Shown one piece after another: positions 47,131-60,637 of a stretch of DNA of 64,000 nt. Source of the stretch: Eopsaltria australis. Taxonomy: Eukaryota; Chordata; Aves; Passeriformes; Petroicidae. Below the pieces are notes generated by a model that had not been told where the DNA came from, made no database searches, and worked only from the letters and a program-made list of their open reading frames with translations. Each line of letters opens with the position of its first letter. Within the stretch, counting starts at the first letter, position 1. The stretch spans positions 3,341,501 through 3,405,500 of the forward strand of contig JAVTVJ010000130.1 in assembly GCA_034509425.1 (NCBI GenBank), given 5' to 3'. A program made the translations under genes and the position numbers.

Positions 47131-50100
47131 AGGCACTGCCATGAGCCAGCACAAGCCATCCACAGGTGAGCCCTGACTCAAAACAGCTCCCAGAAGGTGA
47201 CAAGAGTGGCATCTCTGCCCTGTGACTGCCAGGACAGCACACACTTGGTTTATATGCTCAGTGACACCAAAAGCTCTCTCAAAATGCCAGATTTATATTA
47301 TTGAGCTTCTTTAGTTTAAAGAGTAAACAAGAGGGCAGAAAATGAATGGTACAATGCATTTATCCATTTATTTAATAAATTCTGTGGAATTAGGAAAAAA
47401 ACTCAACTGTTGAAAGGGAATTCCTTTTTTGTGCAATGCATAATTAACCCACAGACCCCTCTTCCCCATCTTTTGTCATGCATAAAGCATACCAGGACAA
47501 TATGGATTTGCTGCTGTTCTTAGGTTTGCTGTGGTTCTTTTCTTTGCTCAAAATGGAAAACCTGGGGTGACAATCATAATGTGACAAGCATCTGCCACTT
47601 ACAGGTACAGTGAGTTCCCAGCCATTGACCAAAACAGAAGAAAAGAACAAATGTTCCTTTGCTTTCACCCACCACTGATCTTCCTTTAAATGCCCAGGCG
47701 GTTTTGCATAAATTTCCTTAACTACTAAAGATACAAGCAGAAATGGAAGGTTTACTGAAAATAAGACCTCTCAATTCCCGCAGACTAGAGCAATGCTTTG
47801 CATGAAATTCGCTATTATAAACTTGTAGAAACACTTCTGTAATTTTTGCCCCTGATTCTGAGAAAAGCTGAATTACATTGCTGCATCCATGTCAGTCCCT
47901 TCTCCATCACCACAGGTGATATTCATGCTGATCTCTTGGCACTGGGATCACTCAATTATTCCATTTGGTTCTGCTGCAGGAATTTGGGGTTGATTTAAAC
48001 ATGTGTAAGTAGTAGTTGAGGGTTTTTTTTTCTCTCCTCTGTGCACTTCCATAAATCCAGGTTAGTAAACAACCCTGCACTCATCCCCTTGCACTTTGCT
48101 CTTCCACACAGCAAAGGAAAAGGAACCTCTCACAAAAACCTGAAATAGTCTTGTCCACAGAAGAGCCAGAGGACAGAAGGGAAAAGAGGTCCAGATATTT
48201 GGAATATTAGGAAACATTCTTCCCACACAATTTCCATTCAGACAAAGATGGATTTTCAAGCCATGGCTGCAGGCTGGTTATACCTGGACAGGCCACAGGG
48301 GCTACTCCTGACCAAGCAGCTTTGCAGGAATATTTCCTCTGCAATCACTGCCAACCATGCAGGACTGTCTCTGAAGGAGGAGATTGCTCACTCCCTCCCA
48401 GACTGTTCCAGGCACTCAGCATTATGGAATACAAGCTTTCCACAAGGGTTTATTAACCTCCGCACAAGAGAACACGTTATTCCATTTTCTAGACAAGAAG
48501 CCAATAAAAAGGCTGATTTAGGCATTCAAAATCAGTGCCTGGCTCTTAAGTGTGTAATCCAAAGCACAAAGGGCTAGAGTCTACAAAGAAAAGGTCATAA
48601 ATATTTTAGGGGGCTTCTTACTACAAAAACAAACAACCAACAATTTTCCTTGCTTCACCTCCTTTTCAAAAGCCAAACTGTGCTGCAGGAAAATTTTTCC
48701 CACTCCCCAAAGTCAGCTGGAGGCAGACACTCACCACAGATAGATCAGTGTAGCAGGTAAAAGACAGGATATAGAAAGATGTTGCTTTCAGTTACTCATA
48801 TCATTGGAGATACAGAGGAAAAATCAACCTTTTGCACAACAGCAGGACTGGGGCGCTCATATCCCAGTGAGTAAATGAGGGGTTTTGCAATTATTTAATC
48901 CAGCTTTATACCAGTAAGGAAACTTAATAGAAAGAAAAAGAATTTATGACCATGCAATACTTTAATTCAGAGGGACAAATGATGACTTTATCAGGTGTTA
49001 CTTTATATATTTGTGGGCTTTTAGCACACCCCAATGTGTTAATTTTTCAGCTGGAGAGATAGTGGTGTAGCTTCACAGGAGTCAGTGAAGCTGTAACAGT
49101 CCAGCCAAGGATGATGGAGGGAGCTGTATACATACTTTCCTCTTGCTTGCTTGCTTTCATAATTCCATCATTAATTCAGGTTTCAGAACTTGGGCCCTTG
49201 AACAAGGGACTGCAAAAAACAGATAGCAACAAGCAGCCCCTTGTTGCTTATCAACCTGTCCCTTCACTAATTGCCTGATTTTGCCTTAAGCCAACAGTAA
49301 AAATGAGGCTTTGAACATTTCCTCCGTGTTCTTAACCACAGATGGAAAACATTTGTAATATACTGCATATAAGAAATGAGCTCCCAGTGCACTGTGGATC
49401 TTGGGCAGCTCCACAGGATTTGCTGTGGTGTGAGACAGAGCAGAAGTGACTCCACAGCTGAAATGCTGCTGTCTCCACAACACAACAAAGTGCAGATGAA
49501 AGGCTCTGAGCTATTTCAGCTCAGACAGTGCTACACACAAATCACACATAACTGGGTTGACTTAACTTTGCTCTAATTCAATGATGGTAATGAATTTTTA
49601 CATCTCTGCTATTAGTGCCTTGCATGTAATAATCCCAATAACATTATCACAAATTCCTATGATACTACAATATTAATGGAAATGTAAAACTAAACTGCTA
49701 AAACTTAAAACCGATTAATAAAATATCCCGTCAAATAGATTCATTTCACTTCCCAAAGCAAAGAACTTCACTTGATCTCAGAGCATTAGCTATTTGAAAT
49801 GCTAAAACATTTTTCTTCCCGTTGTAAAAGATTTTTCCACAGGCAAGAACTTGTTTGTCTCTACTCACAGTCTTCCCACAAAAAACAAGAATCCTGCTCT
49901 GTTCTCCTTGCTTAGGCACTGGAGTGTCTAACAAGAAGAGTTAGAGATTATTCCAGTGAGTTAATTGGGTTTCAGAAATGGTTTGCAAAGAGATGCTCTC
50001 TCTGGTTTTCTCCTCTGTTTGGGGAAATCTGACTTGCCAGTCAAAATTAGGATCTCTGTTAGCAAGGGTAGTATGAGCAGACCTTCCCTCCCTTCTGCTT

Positions 50101-52895
50101 AGTCTGGAGACAAGAACAAAAAAGCCAAATTGAAAAGAGTTCCACAGGGAAGCCCCAGATGTGAAATTCCTCTCATTTGAGTATCTAAGTTCAATCTAAA
50201 TTTGTGCAGGCCTCATTGCAGGTGAGACTCAAATCTGAGTTTAACAGAAAAGCCAGTCTGAAGCAGGGAAGCACCAGCACATCCTCATGAACGCCAGGAA
50301 AAAATACACACATACTTTTCCTGCTTCTTCTTGGGTTTCAAACAAATTGAGCACTTCGTACCTTCCCTGGGGACACCAACAGGAAGAGAATTCCTAGAAG
50401 ACTGGGAATTGTGGTGCTGGTTGAGGCACATCCATCCTGGGTGCAGTGGGGACCAGCACAGAGCTCTGCTCTGCATCCAGCTGTGTCTCAAACCATGGAG
50501 GAGCAGGCAGAGCTGTGGGAATGTGCAGGGCAGGGACAGACATCTCCTCTCATCTCTCAGCAGGAGAAGTGTGATTCCCAAACGGGAGAGCAGCAGAGAG
50601 AGCTCGGGGTGAAGGTGCTGTGAGTGCACCCAGAATTTTCTTCATTCTGTTCATGACACTGAAATGACAGCTCTGTGCTCATGTGAACACCCAGAAAACA
50701 GCAACCATTGTCTGTGGAAGTGGAGAGAACTGAGAAACCTCCAGCTCTGACACAGCACTGCCACCCCCAGAACAGCTGGAGATGCACACAGACTCAAATA
50801 AACCTTCAGCTTTCAGACCTCAGACACCCCCTGCCCTCACTCCTCTGCCACCCTGCAGAGTTTGGACTTTGTCAAGGTCACTCAGGCTCACAGCAGTGGC
50901 ACCCACCTGGCCATTTTTGGCCACTGAGGCTCATTTTGGTCTCCTGGGCTTTACAACAGAGAGGAGAAAGAGCTGCTCACACCTCCATAAAGCACAGCTT
51001 GCATTTAAAGATGTCCAACATAAAATTACCCACAGGGGTTTCTCTGCTTTCACCAGAAGCTTCTTTGTTTTATAAGCTCCATTATTACGGTGCTATTAAA
51101 AGGTTTAATGATTTCAATAGCACTCTTGAGTTAAGCCAGATGCTTTCACTCTCCAAGTATCAGGTTACCAACACAAACAGGAGAAATCTTCTTTGAAATC
51201 TTCTAAGGCTGAGAGTACTCAGTTTAGTATTTTTATTGTAGCCAGAAAATCCTCTGGAAACATTCCGACTTTCACAATATTAAAAAATAACCCACTTAGT
51301 GAGTTCTAAATAATATTTATTTTAGCTAACGGCAGTATTTTAAAAATCCTTGCCTCTCTAAGCCTATTAACTTCTAATACTACCAAGTTGAGCTACAGGG
51401 AAAAAAAAAAAAAGGCTTCCTCTTGCTGCCTATTGACACTGGGTGTCATCTCAATGGCTAAACAGCAATTCTGCTCCCAGAATGAATACTGCAGGAGAGA
51501 AAGATGATAAAAAGGGACTTAGAGAAGGAGCCACACTCACAGCCCAAGCAGCACAAAGCTCAGCCATGTGGGCAAACACCTCCTCTAATTTCATTGTATT
51601 TATAGGTCAGCTGGTTTTATTCTGAAGCACAAGAGATTTACTAGGAAAATTCATTACTGCCACTTGCTCTGATTTTCTTTCTCAATATAATTAAGCTTTG
51701 CTAATTGTCTATCATGATTAAAATCATGCCAATAACAACCTTGTTTCTCCATTTGGCTGCACTCCAGGCTCTTCAGAGCTCTTGTTTAAGGGCAGTTCTT
51801 CCTGTAGCAGTTATGGAAAGGTCTTTTACCAAACACGTGAGGTGAGCCCTTGGCCTGTTTGCCAATAAATTCACAGGAGTCAGGATTCTGCTCATGGGTT
51901 TTCTGAGGCAAAGAAGACAGTCAAAAAGGAAATAAACAAACAACAACTGTATTTTAAGCAAGGAGTGAGATTCAGTAAAGATTCAGAATCCATTCCTGAA
52001 GATTGGGAAAATGACCTCAAACTGGAGACCATGATAGGAAGGTGTTGAAATGAATGATTACTTCAGGGCTGCATTATCCCCCCAGCAATACAACAGCTGA
52101 TATAAGACAAGGAAATTCAGCCAGGACACAGAAAGGGGGGAAAAAGGGGGAGAGAAAAGGAGTTGAGTGTGGGCTGGAAAGAAAAAAAACCAGAAAGAAA
52201 GAATCTGTGCTGTTTTTCTATCACAAATTGCTGGTTTTTAGCTTCATCCCCTCAGTGGAAGGCAGACCTGGGGTGCAGAGGGCAGGACCAGGAGCTGAAT
52301 GCAGCTCTGCTCCACTTTGGGGCCTCAGGCAGGGCCCTGGCAGGGGTGACAGGACAAAGGGAAGATGCTAAAGCCATCCTTGCCTTCTTCCCAGCCTCCC
52401 TTTACTGCCTGCCTGCTGGGAACTTCCCCTGGTAACAGTCAGAGCTTGGTTTGTAGCAATGCTCATCAGCAAATTTCTGACAAAACAGATTTTCAGGGAG
52501 AAATATTGATTCATTGATGCAGAGATGTTTTAACCTCTAATGCTCTTGTTTCCCAACAGCTCATCTGCTTGGGAATCAGGATTCCCACAGCCCCCTGCTG
52601 TGGGCAGCTCCAAGTGACACAGAAGGGGACTCTGTGCCAGGGACAGCAGTGCAGGGCTCCCTAACCCATGGGCACAAGCCTTGAGGTTCTGGGATTCTGT
52701 GCTTCCCAGCAAGGAGGCACAGATACAAGAACACTGCAGGTCTGGTTTAATCTGTTTAAATGTTCCTCAAATGCTGCAACCACGTAGAAACCCAAAAAAC
52801 TTCCAAATGAGGGCGTATACCTGCACATCACTCAAGTGTCCCACATTCACAATTTCTGAAGTAGAATAACCACTGTGCATCCCCTTTTGGCAGTG
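47131..52895. other. Non-coding DNA, no gene recognised
   Basis: No recognisable exon or RNA gene. There are TTGC units at 49142-49155, a 13-A run at about 51400-51412 and a purine-rich run at 52120-52200. A possible ancient repeat scrap lies at 49050-49105. The 162-codon plus-strand frame at 50708-51196 lies in a locally GC-richer patch and shows no domain. Confidence 0.6.
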
Positions 52896-52899
52896 TAAG

Positions 52900-53125
52900 A
52901 CAGGTATCTGGGCTTGGGTAGCTCATTCTCAGTTAACTCTGTGCACTCCTGCAGTGTAACACACTCTGGGCCTCATTTCCCCATAGGAAATGAATGAAAG
53001 GCACTGCCTTTCTCTCCACTTCAGTCTAATTTACACTGTAACCTCTTTAGGCCAGGACCTATTTCTTGTTACTTGTTCATACAGTGCCTAACACAAAGGC
53101 AACCTAATCTCAGACCCTTTTTTAA
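52900..53125 (+). repeat. Old CORE-SINE / MIR-like SINE, nearly full 3' half
   Basis: TCTGGGCCTCATTTCCCCAT (52967-52986) matches the MIR-type 'GCCTCAGTTTCCCCAT' core. It is followed at 53035-53110 by CTGTAACCTCTTTAGGCCAG, GACCTATTTCTTGTTAC, CATACAGTGCCTAACACAAAG and CCTAATCTCAGACCC, which follows the amniote MIR-related 3' tail (CTGTAAGCTCTTTGGGGCAG ... TACAGCGCCTAGCAC). Same family and strand as the remnant at 12530. It is the longest of the SINE remnants here. Confidence 0.65.
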
Positions 53126-55074
53126 TGCAAATGTAATAGAGAACTGGGCTGTTTTAACAGAAAGGGTAATTTTGGTTCCCCCTCGGTAATGGACTCTGGG
53201 AACAGATAATTGGGCTGTTTTGTCATTATTCTTTTTAAGTGAGGTTAAGGTCCTATTGGTGGCAAAGTGAAATATGTATTGCAGGCTAATCAGCAGTCCA
53301 AATCCAAATGTGCCAGGGCAGAGCTCACCCTGCATTTAGTGCACTCAATAGATGGGTTGTACTAACACAATTAAAGGAAGAATTTGGCTGTGTACACACG
53401 TAGATCATCATACTCACTCATCTTCTTTTACTGCAGACCATGCAGGGAAGGGTTTGAAGACTAGAACATAACAATTATGGGTCTAGACAGAGCCTGCCTA
53501 AAGGCACGAGCTGCAGCTAGAGCAGTTCAAGTGACTGCCTCCTCCAGAGGAGCAATCAGAGAGGCAGTGGCACTTGCACTCCCCATCTAGCACAAAACCA
53601 GGCTTCAGCCCCGTGGCAGGGCGAGCTGGGCTGCTGCACTGGGATTTGCAGGGGACTGGGAGGACACACACGACCAGCAAATGCTCCTCAGCTGGGGGCA
53701 GGAGCTGTGGAAGGCACAGAAGGGAAGTGCTGGCTGCTGGTTGTGTCCTCTCGCTCCAGAGTCAGCAGGGTCAGCGAAGATGCGACGTGGTAAATCCAGC
53801 CCAAAGGACAGAAGATCTGATTCTGTGTCCTCACATGCCACTGCTTATCAAACAGCTGCTTCTCATCACACAGGGAAACATTTTTCATGGTGCCAGGGTA
53901 CAGAACTAAAAAAATAATTGTCATCGCTTCTTAATCGGCTTAGTTTTTAAATACATTTCAAATGCAGCAACTTTTATCTTGGTGCTATTTGTTTCAGTCC
54001 AAGAGAAAGCAAAGGGCTGCCAACCTTCCATCATTTCTGAGCATGAAGGGCAGCTTATCAGAAAATAACATCAGTGGCAGACACTTAAAATACCTTTATC
54101 CCAATGTTTCTCCCCTGCTTTCCCATGGATAGCACATTTAAACCACTGCTGGATAGTCCAAACCAATAATGGGCTATTCTGGTCAGTCTGTTAATAAATC
54201 CATCTTTTGTTAGAGTGAACCCCATCTGATTTTGAGTGCAAGTCAGGATGTTGATACAAATCACAAAGCCAAGTATGAAATACACTTTGGATCTATCAGA
54301 AACCGTCTTCCCCTCCAACATCCATGTAACCATGACTTAAATCAAACAGGTCTTCTCCACTGGCATGCAGAAAGAAAAATCCCTAGCTCCAGGATTTACA
54401 CCTTTAGTAAAATAGATCCTATTTCTGACAATCTCCTACAGACACTGCAAAGAAAACCTGCTCATTCCAGCTGTTACCTGAGTCTCACAATTCCTTTTAC
54501 ACGTAGGTTTTAATCCCCTAATTACATGACTTGTAAGCCACTGAATTCTCTGTTCATGAGAAATTGTCTAGGATATCTTGCAGCAAGAAAACAGTGTACG
54601 CTTCTGTAATGCTTAATTCTCACCTAATGAAGAAATATTGGACCAAAACTACAAAAGCCAATCTGAGGGAGAAAACAATCAGCATATACTCTCATTCCTT
54701 TAAATGCCAGGGAAAAATCATCCAATATATTTGAAATTTCAATGCCTTTCCCCCCCAACACCTTAGGCATTAATGGCTTTTTAACAGGACACAGTCTGTA
54801 ATTTTCTTAAGGCAATTTTCCATGTTTTTTCACCTTCAGGAAAAAACCATACTGGGCTAATCTTTCCCCGCTGACATCATAAGGATGATTTCTGCAGTTA
54901 AAAGGGTCTTCAAAACAAAAGGAATAAAAACAAAGGAGTTCATTTACAGTTCCTCTGCTGAGCAGACAAACCAGACTGGAGGGTTGCTCAATGACAGCCA
55001 GTGGGACAATTGTCCATGCTAACGATTATCATATTGCAATGTGCATCCCAGCAGCCTCTGCATAAATCCTTGCA
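53126..55074. other. Non-coding DNA, no gene recognised
   Basis: Nothing identifiable. A slightly GC-richer patch at 53500-53800 yields several overlapping open frames on both strands with no domain. Confidence 0.6.
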
Positions 55075-55094
55075 TTACAGCCCAGACTCTGCTG

Positions 55095-55245
55095 GGTGCA
55101 GACTTCAACCACATCTCATTTGTGACTCAGGAGACCTGGCTTATACTCCTGGATTTGCCATTGCCCTCTGGTATGCTGCCCTGCAAAAATCTCTGCTTGT
55201 CTCTCTCTGTTTCTCCATCCCTGAGGTGGGGATCAGAGTGTCCTT
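55095..55245 (+). repeat. MIR-like SINE fragment
   Basis: GTGACTCAGGAGACCTGGC followed by TTATACTCCTGGATTTGCCATTG, TGCTTGTCTCTCTCTGTTTCTCCATCCCTGAGGTGGGGAT matches the MIR-type order (GACTCAGGAGACCTGGG-TTCTAGTCCTGGCTCTGCCACT ... CCTCAGTTTCCCCATCTGTAAAATGGGGAT). The B-box region and CORE remain, with small indels. The 122-codon open frame across it (55041-55409) is not evidence of a gene. Confidence 0.6.
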
Positions 55246-58200
55246 ATAAACCCCCTCCTGCAGAGGGATCAATGGGAATTGTTGAGTTTCACCCTTCTGA
55301 ATGGCTCTCTTGGAAAGCAGAGAGTTTCAGTCTTCATTTAAAGCACAAAAGCTGGTGTGTCTGTGCTGTTTTGAAAGGCACTTTCACATCAAGCCCTGAG
55401 AACTCGTAAATGAAAACACCTCCAAAACAAATTCTGTTTGTTTTCCATCCATTGTCTGCACACACTGACACGCAGTTCATCTTCTCTTCGAGGAGGAAAA
55501 AAAGAAAGTTAGCACTTAAGCACTTATTTCTGCTGCAAAACCATTCATATAAATAAAAGAGACAGAGAGAGACAAAGTGCTCTGTACGGACACTTTAAGC
55601 TGACAGAGAAAATGCTCCTTCCACAACAAACTGGAGCACGCGCCGGGAGGACAGAGCGGCTCCTGATTTTCATCTCTCTGAGAGAAAATGAAGAAGAATG
55701 AATAGCTATGCCTCACTTACTCTTGAAGCAAATCAAAAGGAATATTCTGGTATCTATTTTTCATCCTCCTGTTCTGGTTAATGAAAACAAAAGACCTAAA
55801 TATTTGATTACTTCCCCTCTGCGTCAAAAATAATAGTTCATGTCCTCTCTAGTTTGACAGAATGGAGACTTGTTAGATCTCAGTCCTTTCATCTGAAACA
55901 CCAGCACACAGGTTTGCACCAGTCTAACCTATTAAAATAAAGTTGAGCTCTGAAAAGCTGGCTTGGTTTTTTTTTCCTTTTTTTCCCCCTTTTGGAACTG
56001 CACTGCAAGTAATGATTAGATTGCATTTGCCAATAAATCTATAGGGATAAGTGAACCAAAATAGCTACTCCTTCTCCAACTTATCAGTTATCAGGCTTCC
56101 TTTGTTAATGATGTTACCATTTCATGAGTTTCCTTAAGATTCACTCTGCTCTGTCCTGTGCCCTTCAGAGTAAATATGACCCATGCCAAAGGTTGTGCAA
56201 AATGCATTCAGGAAATCCAGATTTGTGAATTAATATTTCAGTGATTCCAGCAGCATTCACAAGTTTAACTGCGTGGGACCTAACATACGCAGGATCCTTC
56301 AAAAATCTGTGGTTCAGGTGGTAACACACCTCAGCAAAAACACTCTGTTAGCACAGAAAAAAATTAAAGTGATCAGAAACTGATTAGAACTAATGGAGAC
56401 ATAAAATGGTAAGGGAGGATAATTTTAAGACCTGTGTATGTTGGGGTAAGGAGTTGTATTTCACAAAAATCACATGTAGCAAACAATTACAAAGAATCAT
56501 GGAAGTCATGGGAAGAGTGACCTTATTCCACCAAGGTCATTCAAATTCCTCTAATAGCAACTCCTGCTTGTCAGGATTAGCCAGAAATATGGGTGGTTTG
56601 ACTTGTTAGTGCTATGGGTTTTCCCTGATGTACTGAATAGTACATTTTGTTATAACAAATACAGCTTCCATTTAATTCCCACAATTTTCCCTCCAACTGC
56701 ATTTCCAGTTCAGTTATTGACCCCAAGAACTCAGTTTCTGCAACAGCTGCACCCCAGGTCTGCCACTGCCCCACTCTGCCCCCTCATTTCTCCATTTACA
56801 GTGGATTTGCTTCAAATATTGAAAATGAATGCTGAGTATGATACAGGATTTTAAATTGAACTTTTATTTCCAGTAATCACCAGTGCAGCAGTATCTTTCT
56901 GGCTGATGTTTTAAGTAACCTGAAGAGTAAAAGAGAGAGAGAAGAAGGAGATAAAAGAGCAGTTCAAAGGACTCCAACCTTTCAGCAGAGTTGTGTCAGT
57001 CTGAAGCTGATTAGATCATTTGGGGTGTCCTTTGCAAATGGTTGTGTAACCAAAAAGAAAGGAGAGTAAATCAGAGCATGATTGGTTTCTGCAGCAAGAA
57101 CTAGGTAAGAGAACAAATCAAATTTAACACTAGGAAAGCAATAATGGAAAATGCCTGTCTCCCCAACACTTCCCTTGAGACAAACAATCTGACAGTGCTG
57201 AGCTGAGCCAGGCTGGGCTTCTCACAGAAACCACAAAAGCTCCTTGTCCATGCTGAGAACTTGGTAGAGCAAAATATCAGCTGTAGCCTGTCCCTTGTTA
57301 GCATTATGGATCCCTACGTTTGGCAAAGGTAAGCAATTTAACAACATCCAGTAGTCCAGAAACTGATTGGTCACCCTCTGAGATACTCAATTAACATTTT
57401 TCTAACTCCAAGACAAGGAGACAAAAACTCTCAAGTACCTCTGAAATGGCTAACACTTACATAAAGATCACAGTATTTTTTTTCTCACTATTTTCCCTTT
57501 CTAAGCTCATCATGTAACAGCCTTGCTAATATTTCCAAGCCCCCACTCAGATCATCCCTACATTAAACATTTCCTACCACACACTGCAAAAAGAACATAT
57601 TCACAGGGCATGTGGAGCCCAGAGTGCAGACAGAACTGGTGGTGTAAGACAGCAGATATGGAAACCACAAAAGCTTTTGTTCCATGTGATGAAAGCCAAC
57701 ACCAGTGTGGATTACAGCACTCCAGGAGCAGCTAATGGACTCCTCACACATCTTCATTCACCCATTTTGCTCTCAGAATTCATCTCCTATTAATTTTAGA
57801 AGAGTAACACGGCCCTGCCTCAGGCACTGCCAGGCACTCCAGATAACCCAGACAGACATTGCATTGCTCACAGATTACCAGCTGCTGATGTGAAATCAGA
57901 GTGAATGATGGAGCCAAGTGACCAAGGAACCTCATCTTGCATTTAGCAAACCAAATTCCCTTGGATGACCTTTCCATGGGCTCCTAATTTCCCACTCCTA
58001 TGGCACAGCAAGTCCCAGTCTCTGGCTTAGCCCCACAAACCAGGCTCAGTGTATGGATGCACACAGACATGGCTTGTGAGCTCCCAAAACAGGAGGGGAA
58101 TTAGGAAATCTCCACCAGGCTGACACAAATGACATATTCCTGACTCAGAGTTTACGGGGCAGATGCAGCCCTGTGCTGTGGGCTGTGAGTGCAGCTCTCC

Positions 58201-59259
58201 ACCCATCAGAGTGGCATTTAATCCCTGGCTTCCACCAGCCAGGGAGAACGAGAGGGTGAGAAATTTATTAGGCTTTATAATCATGCATAACAATCTGCTG
58301 TACATCACAACTTAAACTGGAAAATATGCCTGACAGTGGAATTTCACCCTTGTTAGATAAAATGAGGAAAGGTGATTGTGTGTGATCCTTGCCCCTTGCC
58401 TCCACTGGGAGAGAGAGGAGGCCACTGGCAACAGCATTTCTTAATAATTACACATTATCTCTTTGAATAGACAGGGGTATAGAAACCTGTTTTCTTCTCA
58501 CTCTCTTCACTGGTGCAGTGTAAAAACCACTTTGATTAATTGGGCAACCATCCTTTGGGCTGTGAGGTGCTTAAACTCCTAAACCCCACAGATAAATCCA
58601 GAGATAAGAATGAGGGATTTCACTTCTCGATGCAGATCAGTGAATTTTAACATAAATGAAAGTTACTAAGGAAAAAAAAAAAAACAAAACACCCAACACA
58701 ACCAGCGAGACACTTGTGCCTTGTGTCCGAGCTCTTTTCTCAGCCCCTCTGAGAATGAGCAAAGATCACTGATTTAAAAAGAAATCCATTTGAGTGTTTA
58801 TGTTTATACTTCTGCTTTGCAGACAGGGCTTCGAGTATTTCAAGGCCACGTTTTGAAAGTTTCTCTCCAACAACTCTAAGCACTGGAAACTTAAAAGCAG
58901 AACAAGGTGAGAGAGCAAGACCTGCTGCCCTGAGAAAAAGACCAGACACCTGAGAGCTGACAAAACTCATTTAAACACTGACACGATGCTGTTCCCCTGA
59001 ACATCTCCAGAAGTGGCTGGGGTTTTTTAAGTACTTACACTGAGCTATCTGAGGGTTTCAGAAACCTAAAGCACTGGGGATTAGTGCTTTAAACCCTAAC
59101 CTGACCTAAAGCCAGAGGGATGGGTGCCAAGGAATAGCTGCTAAGAACTGGTTTGCTCTGCTCCTGCACTGCTCTGGCTCTGCTGATGGGTGATGCCAGG
59201 GGAACTCCCAGCGTGGGTCAGTCTTGGTGCTCTGCATATCAATGGCTGCACTCATTTGT
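55246..59259. other. AT-rich non-coding DNA, no gene recognised
   Basis: No exon or RNA gene recognised. A pyrimidine tract of about 28 bases lies at 55967-55994 and a 13-A run at about 58672-58684. Open frames are short and without domains. Confidence 0.6.
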
Positions 59260-59660
59260 AATGTTTTCCTTGCTCTGTTGCACTGCTTCTTGATTAATTA
59301 GTGCCATTAAAGCACCTACACACGACAATTTGCCGTGCATAACAGTGGGAAGAGAGAGTAAGTCCTTCTGAATTCAGGGAAAAGTCTCTGAAGTGTAAAT
59401 AGACAAAGATAATCAAATTCAGACGAGATTAAAATTAACAGACTATCAACCAAGTGACACTATTAATAAATGTCCACAACAAGTCGGGACAGAAAGGACT
59501 CCAGAAAGACCAAATGTAATTTAATTAAACAAATGAGAACATACAAAAGAAACCATAGCAGATAACTGCGCGGAAAGACAAATAAAGATTTCAGCAATAA
59601 TTGATGTGATATTATTCACTTTATAAAATGAACTCTACTGATGCTTCTCTCTATTTACAT
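59260..59660. promoter_or_regulatory. Candidate regulatory / conserved non-coding stretch
   Basis: A repeat-free, AT-rich stretch with homeodomain-type cores (TTGATTAATTAGTG near 59291, TTTAATTAAAC near 59520) and several isolated CpGs (e.g. CACGACAATTTGCCGTGC, CTGCGCGGAAAG). It resembles conserved non-coding DNA, but conservation is not visible from one sequence. Confidence 0.22.
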
Positions 59661-59775
59661 AGCAAGGTGGAAAATTTTACCTGTAACCTTGTGCACTGCA
59701 GAAACTTGTCCTTCACAGGAATAAATGAAGTTTTGCTCTCACATTATTAGGCCACGTGAGTGCAGGATATACATA

Positions 59776-59842
59776 TGTACTTACAGCAATCTTGTGATGC
59801 ACGGGAATACTATTATTCTGATTTTATGGATAGAGTTTTACA
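59776..59842 (-). repeat. MIR-like SINE fragment (antisense)
   Basis: TTACAGCAATCTTGTGATGC..GGAATACTATTATTCTGATTTTATGGATAG follows the reverse complement of the MIR 3' core (CACAACAACCCTATGAGGTAGGTACTATTATTATCCCCATTTTACAGATGAG). Only about 65 bp is recognisable. Confidence 0.55.
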
Positions 59843-60637
59843 ACCTCATTAGTCTTGAGGCAACAAAGCTTTCTTGGTAGGGTTTGCCTTGATATTACAG
59901 AGCGTGAAAAATCACATCCCATAATCTACATGACTGAAATAGGCAAAGTTTCTGATGTAAATGCAATGAGGTTGACAAGGCCCTGCCCATCAGCTGGGAT
60001 TTATGAAATCTCTTGTTTCCACATTAATACTTGGAGGAAGAGTTACCCAAAACTCAACAATTACCCACCTGCAAGTGCTGAACTTCCCCTGAGATTCCTG
60101 TCCTGGTGCTGATTGATGGAATGCTCAGAAATGTGCATTTCTAGCAAGGTATCTCCCCACTCTCAGGCACCAGACTTAAAGGACAACACAAACTCCTCCA
60201 GAGACAGGAGGCATCAGATCAGAATGCCCCAGCTCTCTGGGGAACCCTCTGCCCATGAGGGGGAATCCCAAAAAGAAAAGAAACCGAAATGAACCACAAC
60301 CTTTTAAAAATCACAGCTGTGTTGATACTGAAGCTTCTTCCAACATAAAAACTCTGCCTTAAAAAGTCACAGCCCAGAACAACTGAATAACCCAGAGGTT
60401 ATTTTCTCTCTTTGAGTCTGTAAAATTGTTTTAAAAAACAATGCACTGCGTGGTTCAGCATTGAATTCTACCAGCACAGCACTGTTTAATGTGGCAGTTC
60501 CCTAATTGTCACCGCTTCCTATAGCACTTCACTAATCAATTCATTTGATTTTACTGTGTTTCAGTCACTCCACAGAGGAATCACAGAGTGGTGGGTGTTT
60601 CTAATGAGATCCTGCAAGGACCCTGAGTAATTGACCC

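Noticed and set aside
46734..47244. Overlapping repeat-peptide frames on both strands across the minisatellite
   Set aside because: The 11-bp unit has no stop in any forward frame, so repeat peptides appear automatically. No sign of a gene.
50708..51196. 162-codon plus-strand frame
   Set aside because: Lies in a GC-richer patch, overlaps other frames and encodes nothing recognisable.
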